DNA of 38,605 nt. Origin: Streptomyces sp. CoH27. Lineage in GTDB: Bacteria > Actinomycetota > Actinomycetes > Streptomycetales > Streptomycetaceae. Of this stretch, positions 31,308-38,605 are shown piece by piece. The translations under genes were made by a program, and so were the position numbers. Where the stretch lies: NCBI RefSeq assembly GCF_020181035.1, contig NZ_JAIQYY010000040.1, positions 1 to 38,605 of the forward strand, read 5' to 3'. Below the pieces are notes generated by a model, which did not search any database, was not told where the DNA came from, and saw nothing but the letters and a program-made list of their open reading frames with translations. Within the stretch, counting starts at the first letter, position 1, and the number at the start of each line of letters is the position of its first letter.

Positions 31308-32200
31308 TGGCGCTGGGTGTGGCGGTCGATGAACCGGCCGACGGACTCGATCGCCTCACGGGCCTCGTCCAGTACGGCCGCACGGGTCTGGAACACGTGC
31401 GGAACACCGGCCGTGACCTCAAGGGCGACGTCGACGTCCGCGTGTGCCGCCTTGCGCGCCAGTTCGAGCGCGTCGTCGAGAAGCACCTCGTACGAGCCCA
31501 CCTGCACGAGCAGCGGCGGCAGTCCACGCAGATTCGCGAGCAGCGGGCTGGCCAGGGGGTGATGGGGGTCGGTGTCACCGAGGTACTCGGAGATCCGCCG
31601 TCGCAGAGCGGATGTCGACAGTGCAGGGTCGAGCTGTGCCCTGCCGCTTCGGGAGGAGGTTTCCAGGGTCAGATCGACGAAGGGGCTCATCACTACAGCG
31701 CACGCCGGCAGCGGCAGGCCGCGGTCGCGGAGCGCGACGAGCGTGGCGAGCACGAGGTTGCCCCCGGCCGACTCGCCCGCGATCGCGATGGAGCTCGCCG
31801 GTGTTCCGCTGTCGATCAAAGCGGTGTAAGCGGCGACGACGTCGTCGAGCCCCGCGGGGAACGGATGCTCGGGTGCGAGCCGATAGTCGACCGCGATCGA
31901 CTCCGCGCCCGCCGCCCCGCCCACTGCCGATGCGAGACCGATGGCTCCGACGGCGCTGCCGACGACAAACCCGCCCCCGTGCACGAACAGAACGGTGCGA
32001 CCTGCCACGGTCGCGCCGGTCGAGATCCGCAGCCCGCACACGGGTCCCCATTCGATCGGTACGGCCACTACGTCCGCAGGGACCGGGCGGGAGGCGAGCA
32101 GTGCCTCGAATTCCAGGCGGAGAGGCTCCAGTTCGCCGCCCAGGTCGATCGGAGCGTCCCTGACTGCCTCGACGACCGCTTGGCGTTGTGTCTGAGACAT
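31304..32200 (-). CDS. alpha/beta hydrolase, hormone-sensitive-lipase (fold-3) family esterase
   Basis: A 298-residue cytosolic esterase. FVHGGGFVVGS (oxyanion HGGG at 74-77), VDYRLAPEHPFPAGLDD, and the nucleophile Ser144 in AGESAGGNLV are hallmarks of the family. The acid Asp is probably in GSYEVLLDDALELARK and the His in GVPHVFQ. It hydrolyses short acyl esters or acyl-carried small molecules. The ATG at 32200 follows an AT-rich control region, unusual in this GC-rich DNA. It overlaps the MarR gene (ATGA), which likely represses it. Confidence 0.88.
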   Translation of the reverse strand: MSQTQRQAVVEAVRDAPIDLGGELEPLRLEFEALLASRPVPADVVAVPIEWGPVCGLRISTGATVAGRTVLFVHGGGFVVGSAVGAIGLASAVGGAAGAESIAVDYRLAPEHPFPAGLDDVVAAYTALIDSGTPASSIAIAGESAGGNLVLATLVALRDRGLPLPACAVVMSPFVDLTLETSSRSGRAQLDPALSTSALRRRISEYLGDTDPHHPLASPLLANLRGLPPLLVQVGSYEVLLDDALELARKAAHADVDVALEVTAGVPHVFQTRAAVLDEAREAIESVGRFIDRHTQRQ

Positions 32201-32208
32201 GAAAATAC

Positions 32209-32220
32209 ATTAGCACTAAT
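32209..32220. promoter_or_regulatory. MarR operator
   Basis: ATTAGCACTAAT is a perfect palindrome, flanked by more AT-rich near-symmetry (AAATAC and CTATATTT). It ends 8 bases upstream of the hydrolase start and probably overlaps its promoter. Confidence 0.65.
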
Positions 32221-32389
32221 CTATATTTCTGACTCGCGTTCCTGAAGCCGCGACTTCGACCGATCGAGGCCGGCAACCCGCTACAGCGCCGACCGGGATC
32301 ACCGATGAGACCGGCCGGGACGAACTCTTCACGATCCTGCGGCAGGCACGGCGGCGCACAACCACCGCGGCCCGGGTGTCACGGTCGAG

Positions 32390-32602
32390 CAGGTGGCCAC
32401 CGACTTCGGGGTCCACCCGATCACGTTGTCGAAGTGGATGCGCCGCGCCGAGACCGATGAGGGCGCCAGGCCCGCGACGACGTCGGGTGAGTCGGCCGAG
32501 CTGCGTGAGGCCCGCAAGCGGATCCGGTTGCTGGAGCAGGAGAACGAGGTCCTCCGCCGGGCCGCGGCCTATCTGTCGCAGGCGAACCTGCCAGCAAAAT
32601 GA
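32390..32602 (+). pseudogene. IS3-family OrfA remnant
   Basis: About 70 residues of the DNA-binding subunit: VATDFGVHPITLSKWMRRAE and ELREARKRIRLLEQENEVLR, then RAAAYLSQANLPAK. The helix-turn-helix and the leucine-zipper region are intact. The usual upstream 30-40 residues are out of frame (FTILRQARRR), so no proper start remains. Its stop overlaps the OrfB start (AAAATGATG), the normal IS3 arrangement. Confidence 0.75.
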
Positions 32603-32865
32603 TGTACCCGCTCGTCCGTGAGCCGGCCGCCGCCGATGCCCCTTACAGGGTGCCGGTGGCGGTGACGTGCCGGGTGCTCGGGCTGGCTCGTCAGCCCTAC
32701 TACCGGTGGCTGGCCCGGCCTGCCACCGACGCCGAACTGACCGAGGCACACCGGGCCAACACCCTGTTCGACGCGCACCGCGACGATCCCGAGTTCGGGC
32801 TGTCACACACGACACGCCTGGTGCTGGCTCACGCGGTGCACCCCGCACCCGGTGCGCACCAGTAG
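32599..32865 (+). pseudogene. IS3-family OrfB, N-terminal remnant
   Basis: The first 65 or so residues of the integrase subunit are present: VPVAVTCRVLGLARQPYYRW, LARPATDAELTEAHRANTLF, DAHRDDPEFG. After this the sequence departs from the family and stops. The DDE catalytic core is missing. Confidence 0.75.
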
Positions 32866-33136
32866 CCGCACCACCGTCCGTCGCTGCGCATCCACTCGGC
32901 GGGCGGAAGCGGCGCGCATCGGGTGGGGTCGATGCGGTGGAGCGGGCCGTTGAGGGCGGCGCGTTTCCCCTTCGCCGGGTGGATGCACGACATCGTCCGG
33001 TCAATGTCGCAATCTCCCGCAAGATGCCGTCCACTCCCGGCCGGTGGACTCCACTCGGTGGAGTGGATGCCGGGCATCGCCGGCGCGCACCACGGCATCG
33101 GGTGCGGGGCATCGGGTGCACTGTCGACGGTCAAAC
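32866..33136. repeat. gene-free stretch of short direct and inverted repeats
   Basis: Between the IS3 and ISL3 remnants. GGCATCGGGTG occurs twice about 16 bases apart near 33091 and 33107, and GCATCGGGTG a third time near 32917. TCCACTC-GGTG-GAGTGGA and GTCCAC-N8-GTGGAC are overlapping inverted repeats near 33027-33068, with further ATCCACTCGG and GGTGGATGC copies. No gene is visible. Confidence 0.5.
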
Positions 33137-33162
33137 AATTGGTTCTGGCCGCGATTGCGTGA
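33137..33162 (+). repeat. ISL3 terminal inverted repeat, left
   Basis: A perfect match, inverted, to 34812-34837. Confidence 0.85.
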
Positions 33163-33171
33163 TTGCCCGGC

Positions 33172-34757
33172 TCATGCCCTCAGGAGGATACGGGTACGGA
33201 GGAGGCGGAACGCGGCTCGGCCGTACATGGCCCGCTTGATCGTCTTGATGCGGTTGACGTGGCCCTCGACGATTCCGGAACTCCAGGGCTGGGTCAGGCC
33301 GACGGTGACCGCCTGAAGGTCGAGGCACAGTCCCTGCGCGAAGGCGAGGATGGGGGCCGGTGCCTCACGCTCGGCTTCGCGTACCCACTCCAACAGCTGG
33401 TGGCCACGGCGGTGTTGGAGCAGGTCGTGGAAGGCGCGGGCGAGGTCGCAGGCCCGTGCGATGTCGGGGCACGCTAGCCGCACGCTCAGGAGCTGGTCTT
33501 CCTCTTGAGGCCGCAGAGCGCCGCGGGGCAGCATGATCCACGTGGTGATCTTGCGCGGGCTGGGGATGGCGCCGCGGGCGGGTTCGACAGTGCCGGTCCG
33601 AAGTCCTGCCACGTAGCGGCGCACCGGCAGATCGCTGCCCTGGTAGCCGCGCTGTCGGATCTCCCGGAAGAGGTCGGTCGGGCTGGTCACGCCGTCGATG
33701 AACCGCTCGGTCAAGTACGCGGTGTACGGCTCCAGGACTCCTTCGGGGCGCCCCATCCGGGCCGAGGCCAGCAGCACGTCGAGGTCGGTGTCGCGGAAGC
33801 GGCGGACGGTCTTGCGGTCCAGAGCAGGCGCCGGGCGATCGCGGAGACGGAGTGTCCCTGTGCGAGCAGGCGGTGGATGTCCGCGTACCGGTCGCGGGTA
33901 CGGATGGCGATCTTGGTGGGCGGCAGAGCCGGCGGAGGCAGCGGATTGATGATCCGCCGCGGCTCTGTATCCCGTTCGGCCTCGGCCTGTTTACGCAGAC
34001 AGGAGCGGTGTTCGTGGCAGGTCTTCTCGACCGCAGAGGAGAGATTGCTCAGCAAATGCCATCGATCGGCTATCTCCTGGGCGCCTGGTGCTGCCTCGCG
34101 CACGGCACTGGAGTAGGCGCTGGCCCGGTCTCGGCAGATGATCTCTGCGCCGGGATGCTCGCGCAGCCAGTCTGCGAAGCTGGCCGAGTCCCGGTCCGGC
34201 AGGACATCCACCACGCGGCCGGCTTCCACGTCGACCAGGACGGTGCCATAGCGCCAGCCCTTGCGGAAGGCGAACTCATCGACACCCAGCACTCGCGGGG
34301 CCTGCTCAGGCACCGTCGGAGCCGTGAGCAAGCCCAGCAGGTGGGTGCGGCCGGCGGGTAACTGCAGGGTCCGGCATAGACGTTCGCCGGGACGGCCGCC
34401 CAGGAACGTCGCGATGGCAAGCATCCATCGCCGCAGCCCGGCGCTGTGACGCCGGTAGCGTTCGGTCAGGTCCGGGACCTGCTCGGCGAACGTCCGCCTT
34501 GGGCACGAGGTTCGCTCGCAGAAGAAGCGGCGTACTTTGAGTGAGATCACCAACAACCGTCCTACCAGCGGACGTTCCATCAGTCGGCGCACGTACCGCG
34601 AGTGCACGCGGCGTCCCGGACAGCCGCAGTCCGGGCAGGCTGGTGGCCGAGCGCAGGACGATGCCTCGACAGTGACTCCATCCACGGTGACGTGCACCGC
34701 GGTGACACGCACATCGATTTCGGGAAACAGCACATCCCCGATCGCCACGGCCCCCAT
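33172..34757 (-). pseudogene. ISL3-family transposase with one frameshift
   Basis: The upper frame (34757 to about 33835) has the zinc-binding N-terminus (CPDCGCPGRRVHSRY, CERTSCPRRTFAEQ), VLGVDEFAFRKGWRYGTVLV with the first Asp, EIICRDRASAYSSAVREAAP with the second, and QEIADRWHLLSNL. Near 33835 a base is missing; the lower frame then continues LDRKTVRRFRDTDLDVLLAS, YQGSDLPVRRYVAGLRTG and WSSGIVEGHVNRIKTIKRAM, where Glu is the last catalytic residue. All domains are present, so a single-base repair would restore about 528 residues. Whether the shift is real or a sequencing error cannot be told here. Confidence 0.8.
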
Positions 34758-34811
34758 ACCTGGGCAATGCCCGCAAGAAACGTTCCCGCAGTCGCATGAT
34801 GACCTGGGGAT

Positions 34812-34837
34812 TCACGCAATCGCGGCCAGAACCAATT
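34812..34837 (-). repeat. ISL3 terminal inverted repeat, right
   Basis: A perfect match, inverted, to 33137-33162. Confidence 0.85.
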
Positions 34838-34859
34838 ACGTGATCGTCGACAGGTGCAC

Positions 34860-35108
34860 TCAGTGACCGGCCTCCCGGCCGCGGTGCGGTCCGGGCCAGC
34901 CCAGCGGCTCGTGCGCCAACGGTCGGGGCACCGTGTCCCGCGGCGAGCCTTGGCACCCGCAGCGCTGGCACCAGTCGTCGGGTTCGACGACCCGGCATGC
35001 CAGCACTGCACGATCGGGCTCCAGGCGCTGGCCGGTGATCTGCAGGGTGAGCTTGTCAAGCCGAGCGAACGTGGTCAGGTCAGGGCACGCGAAAGTAGGG
35101 TCAGACAC
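34860..35108 (-). pseudogene. older ISL3 transposase, N-terminal remnant
   Basis: 82 residues match the start of another ISL3 subgroup: MSDPTFACPDLTTFARLDKL, ACRVVEPDDWCQRCGCQG (zinc-binding Cys), RPLAHEPLGW. Homology ends there, 20 bases or so from the right repeat of the neighbouring ISL3 element, which seems to have replaced the rest. Confidence 0.7.
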
Positions 35109-35110
35109 GT

Positions 35111-35161
35111 CGAGGTCTTCCGGATGAGGCGTGTCGGAACCTTCATCTTCGGAAGACCTCG
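35111..35161 (-). terminator. hairpin between sigma-factor gene and ISL3 remnant
   Basis: CGAGGTCTTCCG (35111-35122) and CGGAAGACCTCG (35150-35161) are perfect 12-bp arms, with GATGA/TCATC extending the stem. It starts 18 bases beyond the sigma-factor stop, so it can end that transcript; it could also be an end of the old ISL3 element. Confidence 0.55.
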
Positions 35162-35179
35162 GCCCCTACCGGGCCAGGG

Positions 35180-36202
35180 CTAGTGGTCGGATGGCAGGGT
35201 GCGGGGTAGGCCGAAGCGGGGCAGGTGGCTGTTTTCGAAGCGGGTCACTGCGGCGATGCGGTCTGCCGCGAGGGTGAGGACCAGCAAGCCGGTGGCGCGC
35301 CAAGTGACCGTGTGGCGGTCCAGCAGGTAGACACCGAAGGCGGGTTGGCTGTTGGCTCGGGTCACGACCAGGCGGTAACTGGTGATCCGGTGTAAGACGG
35401 CGGCCAGTAGACGGGTGACCGCTTCGCGGCCGAGGTATTCGACCGGCAGCGGCGGCATCGTGAGGCGGACGTCGTCGGCGAGTAGCGCGACCACGCCGTC
35501 GACGTCGCCGGACTCGAAGGCCCGGGTGAGACCGTCAACGAGCTCCCGCTCACATGGCGAGTCGGGCGGAGATGGTGGTTGCGTGGCGCCGAATCGGGGC
35601 GTCTGTGCTCGGATGCCGGCGCGGGCGCGTTTGAGGGCGCTGGTGACGGATTCTTCAGTGGTGTCAAGGAATTCGGCGACGTCGGCGGCACGGTAGCCAA
35701 GTACGTCCCGCAGGATGAGCACGGCGCGCTGGCGCGGCGGTAGCAGCTGGACGGCGGTCACGAACGCCAGCGATATCGCCTGTTTCGATTCGTTGCGCGC
35801 CTCGGGTCCGGGCGCGGTGTCGGGAACACCGTCGAGCAGCACGTCGGGACAGGGTTCGAGCCAGACCACCTCGCCGTGGGCAGAAGGCTCGGGCAGCTCC
35901 AACTCAGCCGCGCTGGTACCGGGGATCGCCATTCGCGGCCTCCTGCTGGCGGCCCGCAACACCTTGAGGCAGCGGTTCGTCGCGACGCGGTAAAGCCAGG
36001 TTCGCACCGCCGACCGCGCCTCGAACGCGCTGAGCCCCCGCCAGGCGTCGAACAACGTCTCCTGCAGGGCGTCCTCGGCGTCGTGCATCGAACCGAGGAA
36101 CCGGTAGCAGTGCACCAGCAGCTCCCGGCGGAACGGTTCGACGAGCTCGCGAAACGCGTCGGCGTCGCCGGCCCGGCACCGGGCGATCAGCTCTGCGGTC
36201 AC
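35180..36202 (-). CDS. ECF sigma factor with SnoaL-like C-terminal domain (SigX5-type)
   Basis: A 340-residue sigma factor. Region 2 (about 5-75) includes DADAFRELVEPFRRELLVHC, YRFLGSMHDAEDALQETLFD and AVRTWLYRVATNRCLKVLR. Region 4 (about 135-190) includes LPPRQRAVLILRDVLGYRAA and DVAEFLDTTEESVTSALKRA. The C-terminal 120 residues form a SnoaL/NTF2-like fold (LVDGLTRAFESGDVDGVVAL, then LADDVRLTMPPLPVEYLGRE), which in such sigma factors regulates activity in place of a separate anti-sigma factor. The GTG at 36202 has GAGAGGA 7 bases upstream. It is divergent from the DHFR-like gene at 36376, a common partner of this sigma group and a probable target. Confidence 0.88.
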   Translation of the reverse strand: MTAELIARCRAGDADAFRELVEPFRRELLVHCYRFLGSMHDAEDALQETLFDAWRGLSAFEARSAVRTWLYRVATNRCLKVLRAASRRPRMAIPGTSAAELELPEPSAHGEVVWLEPCPDVLLDGVPDTAPGPEARNESKQAISLAFVTAVQLLPPRQRAVLILRDVLGYRAADVAEFLDTTEESVTSALKRARAGIRAQTPRFGATQPPSPPDSPCERELVDGLTRAFESGDVDGVVALLADDVRLTMPPLPVEYLGREAVTRLLAAVLHRITSYRLVVTRANSQPAFGVYLLDRHTVTWRATGLLVLTLAADRIAAVTRFENSHLPRFGLPRTLPSDH

Positions 36203-36375
36203 CGCATCGTCCTCTCCTCGGGCCGGTCGAGCGCCGAGGGTTTCGGCTGCGGATCCGGCCGGACAAGCCGTCAACCAGACCGACCCCGCGCCCCGGGGAA
36301 ACTGGGCGGCGCGCACCGCCCAGTTTTCGCCGCGATCCGGATCTACCTCGGTGACCTCGAACAATAGGAGCACCA

Positions 36376-36940
36376 ATGGGACAGATCGTCGTCTTCGAAA
36401 ACATCACCCTCGACGGTGTCATGCAGGACCCGATCGGCGAGGAGAGCGTCAGCGCCTTCGACTGGCGCGACAACCTGTCGGCGGCCGCCAACGAAGAATG
36501 GATCCAACGCATCGTGCACGACACGCGTGGCGTGCAGGCATTGCTGTTCGGCCGCCGCACCTACGAATTCTTTGCTTCCCGCTACGCCGACGGCACCAAC
36601 CCCCGTCGCGGAACTCACCAGGAGCATCCCGAAGTACGTCCTGTCCAGCACATTGACCGACCCGTCCTGGACCAGCACCACCGTGCTCAACGGTGACGCC
36701 GCCACCGAAGTAGCCAAGCTCAAGGCCAACGTCGACGGAACGATCATGATCTGGGCCAGCTCCCTGCTGGTGCGTGAACTGGTCGAGCACGACCTGATCG
36801 ACGAGCTTCGCCTGGTCGTCTTTCCGCTGGTCATCGGCCACGGTACCCGCCTCTTCAGCGACACCACCGACGCCAAACACTGGCACCTCGCCGCAACCGA
36901 CACGGTCGAAGACCTCGTCTATCTGGCCTATCGGCGTTGA
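36376..36940 (+). pseudogene. DHFR-family reductase, frameshifted in a run of five C
   Basis: The first frame gives MGQIVVFENITLDGVMQDPI, ALLFGRRTYEFFASRYADGT up to NP. The second frame gives VAELTRSIPKYVLSSTLTDP, IMIWASSLLVRELVEHDLID and FPLVIGHGTRLFSD and runs to 36940. They join at 36599-36604 (AACCCCCGTC), where one extra C breaks the frame; with four C the protein would be about 187 residues and typical of the RibD C-terminal family. The shift lies in a homopolymer, so slippage or a sequencing error is possible. It is divergent from the sigma-factor gene, and its start has GGAG upstream (AATAGGAGCACCA). Confidence 0.75.
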
Positions 36941-37119
36941 CCCGAATCTTTCGTCGCGGGGGCGGCGGTCCAGGCTGGCCGAAGCGATCCGGGAAGTCAC
37001 CGCAGCGAACGGTCTACGGCAAGGCTGCGATGACGCGACCACCACCTCGACAACCTCGACTGGCTGACCGACGCCGCCCACGCCTACACCGACGACTCCG
37101 TGTGGGAGCCCCGGTGGCT

Positions 37120-37616
37120 CCGGACGCCTCGACGCCCTCACCGGCGGCAGCCAACTGCTCTGCAGCTACCCGCTCTTCAGCCCCGGAGCAAGCGCGGCCG
37201 AGAACGCCCCCATCGGCCTCGGCAACAGCGTGGTCCTCGTCAACACCTACGGCTACAACTACCACCCCGGCCAGCCCGTGGTCCCGCTGCCCGGCGGCAT
37301 GACCCGCATCGACGTCCGGCCCGACGAATCCGGCTGCAACCAGGCGTGGAGCAACCCCGTCCCCTCCTCCGCCCTGCCGAAGCTCTCCACCGAGGACGGC
37401 AACATCTACACCGTCCAGCGCACCCTCACCGGCACCACCGAGAACTTCGCCCTGAACGTCATCGACTTCGCCACCGGCCGGACCGTCAGCACCCAGCCCC
37501 TGGGCACCGGCCAGCAGTGGGACACCACCCAGCTCGCCGGCGTCACCGGCCCCGACGGCACCCTCTACCAGGGCACCACCGCCGGCATCGCCCAGATCCA
37601 CCCCTCCACCAACTGA
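37120..37616 (+). pseudogene. 3' part of an unknown exported protein
   Basis: The frame GRLDALTGGSQLLCSYPLFS, then PGASAAENAPIGLGNSVVLV, PGGMTRIDVRPDESGCNQAW, LPKLSTEDGNIYTVQRTLTG and TTAGIAQIHPSTN reads as the end of a beta-propeller-like secreted protein. The repeated short strands with G-[NT]-IY and LDALTG/IDFATG turns support that. No start or signal peptide is in frame: upstream pieces such as NLDWLTDAAHAYTDDSVW are in another frame. It is a truncated gene, not a functional one, as far as can be seen. A GTG at 37230 could start a 128-residue product. Confidence 0.55.
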
Positions 37617-37734
37617 CCTCGCAACCCAGCTGGGGCTGCCCACCCGGGCAGCGGGCCCGTTCGACCCGGGCCCCGGAGCATCCGCGACCTTCGAGCGCAG
37701 TGCGAAGCGCTTCGACCGAAGCGTTTCGCATCAT

Positions 37735-37920
37735 CCGCGGGGAGCCGGAGTTCGGCGACCGGGTGCAGTCCGGCCTGCTCGATCACGTCCACGAGCTGCT
37801 CCGGCCGCCACTTGTGCGTGGTCCAACGAACGGGCACTCCTCCGTATGCCTCGGTGCGCACCGCGTCCTCGTCGCCGACGTGTGTGCCGGCGATGAGCGG
37901 GTCCCAGTAGTTTTCGCCGA
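37735..37920 (-). pseudogene. SAM-dependent methyltransferase, C-terminal fragment
   Basis: NYWDPLIAGTHVGDEDAVRT and VPVRWTTHKWRPEQLVDVIE followed by QAGLHPVAELRLPADD match the end of class I methyltransferases (WTTHxWRPEQL, GLxPVAELRLP). The Rossmann part with the SAM-binding motif is absent, and after ADD the frame runs on without resemblance to 37565. Confidence 0.6.
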
Positions 37921-37921
37921 A

Positions 37922-38242
37922 AAAACACCATCGTTCCCCTCCAGGGGAAACCCGTAGGTCGGCGGCGCCCGGCCCTATCGGGCGGTAGCGCTAGGTAAAC
38001 CGGTTTGTTCTGGCTCTCCAGAACAAACCAGCCAAGAAAGCGAGTTCGGGCCGTCCCCGCGAACGAGCAGGTCAAGACCCTGCCGCTCACACGGGGTTCT
38101 GTTCGATGTTCGACAGCCGTTGTCGAACACCACGTGAACAGCTGTTCTTTCAGGCCGGAGGGACGGCCGACCACGGCCGTTCACTTCCGGCGCGGGTGCT
38201 CATCCGACACGCGCTCCCTGATCCGTAGCCAGGAGGTTCCCT
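37922..38242. promoter_or_regulatory. palindrome-rich region before the small secreted protein
   Basis: Three strong symmetries occur: GGTTTGTTCTGG/CCAGAACAAACC with a 4-base loop (38002-38029), TGTTCGACA/TGTCGAACA with a 5-base spacer (38107-38129), and GAACAGCTGTTC (38137-38148), which has the GAAC-N4-GTTC form of Gram-positive SOS boxes. No gene is visible. Confidence 0.5.
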
Positions 38243-38566
38243 TTGAACGTCTCGAAGAAGGCTGTCTTCGCCGCCCTGACGGCGGTGCTCACCATCGCGC
38301 TCGGCGGCGCGATGGCTCCCTCTGCCGGCGCGGCCCCCCTGACCGCCAAGATCACGGCCAGTCCGAAGAGCCAACTTGACTGCAACAACACCGCCGCGCG
38401 GAACGAGCCGTGGACGGGCGTCACCTACAAAACCTGCGACGACTGCCTCAAGGCCCAGGCCACGTTGGACGGCCTTCCCAACTCTGGCTGGCCATTCCGC
38501 TATCACTTCTGCACGTACAACCCGAGCCAGAAGCACTACGACATGCACGTACACAACCCCTTCTGA
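38243..38566 (+). CDS. small secreted four-cysteine protein
   Basis: A 107-residue exported protein. VSKKAVFAALTAVLTIALGG followed by AMAPSAGAA is a signal peptide cleaved near AGA-APLT. The mature part, about 77 residues, holds four Cys (LDCNN, KTCDDCLK, HFCTYN) that could form two disulfides, and ends with an aromatic/His-rich YNPSQKHYDMHVHNPF. I do not recognise the family; comparable small secreted proteins are common in Streptomyces. The TTG at 38243 has AGGAGG six bases upstream, which fixes the start. It is a single gene behind several palindromes. Confidence 0.75.
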   Translation: MNVSKKAVFAALTAVLTIALGGAMAPSAGAAPLTAKITASPKSQLDCNNTAARNEPWTGVTYKTCDDCLKAQATLDGLPNSGWPFRYHFCTYNPSQKHYDMHVHNPF

Positions 38567-38605
38567 GCCTGAGATCAGGCCGAGCCGCCGCACTCACCAG
38601 GGCCC

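Larger units (their letters stand above)
33137..34837 (-). mobile_element. ISL3-family element with 26-bp perfect terminal repeats
   Basis: Bases 33137-33162 and the reverse complement of 34812-34837 are identical over 26 bases, starting AATTGGTTCTGGCCGCGATT. The outer AATT may be target sequence. The element holds one transposase reading frame broken by a single frameshift. It appears inserted just inside the N-terminal part of an older ISL3 gene (34860-35108). Confidence 0.85.

Noticed and set aside
32866..33136. CRISPR-like array
   Set aside because: The repeats are short, irregularly spaced and in both orientations; no cas gene is near.

Overview
The window is very GC-rich, uses GTG and TTG starts freely, and has several genes that look leaderless. 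Its gene families (replication-relaxation protein, RRXRR-type zinc-ribbon/exonuclease protein, GH74 xyloglucanase with a ricin-type lectin domain, ECF sigma factor with a SnoaL-like tail, tandem MMPL exporters) point to Streptomyces or a close relative such as Kitasatospora. The density of insertion sequences and broken genes suggests a variable chromosome arm or a large linear plasmid. The assignment comes from gene content only.

Layout. 1-3.2 kb: a small secreted peptide, then a nucleoside 2-deoxyribosyltransferase-like gene cut at its 5' side by insertion element A. 3.2-6.1 kb: an MFS exporter, then a minus-strand ArsR / SRPBCC / DHFR-like operon. 6.1-8.7 kb: IS256 debris, an XRE regulator, a two-gene operon of tiny proteins (membrane peptide plus zinc ribbon), and a tyrosine-recombinase fragment. 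8.9-12.7 kb: an ISL3 transposase, a zinc-free quinone-oxidoreductase-like gene divergent from its TetR regulator with two operator palindromes, and an unknown 193-aa protein. 12.8-17.7 kb: a multiply broken exonuclease gene, an LLM-oxidoreductase scrap, the secreted GH74 enzyme with a strong terminator, and a frameshifted replication-relaxation gene. 18.1-22.9 kb: an IS110 transposase, a lipoprotein, and insertion element B. 22.9-27.4 kb: an MMPL exporter / response regulator / histidine kinase operon. Its first MMPL gene has been cut by an IS5-type remnant. 27.8-32.2 kb: a TetR / epoxide hydrolase divergent pair around a 16-bp-arm palindrome, a broken NAD-epimerase, and an alpha/beta hydrolase-MarR operon. 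32.2-35.1 kb: IS3 and nested ISL3 remnants. 35.2-38.6 kb: a SigX5-like sigma factor, a frameshifted DHFR-like gene, two gene ends, and a small secreted four-cysteine protein behind a palindrome-rich region.

The most notable observation concerns elements A (about 1101-3053) and B (about 20480-22867). They carry closely related transposases with a YREK-like signature and share terminal inverted repeats of the form AGCTTGTTCTTTAACC. In both, a second gene sits convergent to the transposase, between its stop codon and the far repeat. The two cargo genes are unrelated to each other (91 aa and 213 aa). This looks like an IS family with a cargo slot whose content is exchanged.

Several modules are classic one-component regulator plus enzyme pairs with readable operators: ArsR (6067-6082), TetR (11365-11423), TetR (28497-28537) and MarR (32209-32220). 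No tRNA, rRNA or CRISPR array was seen.
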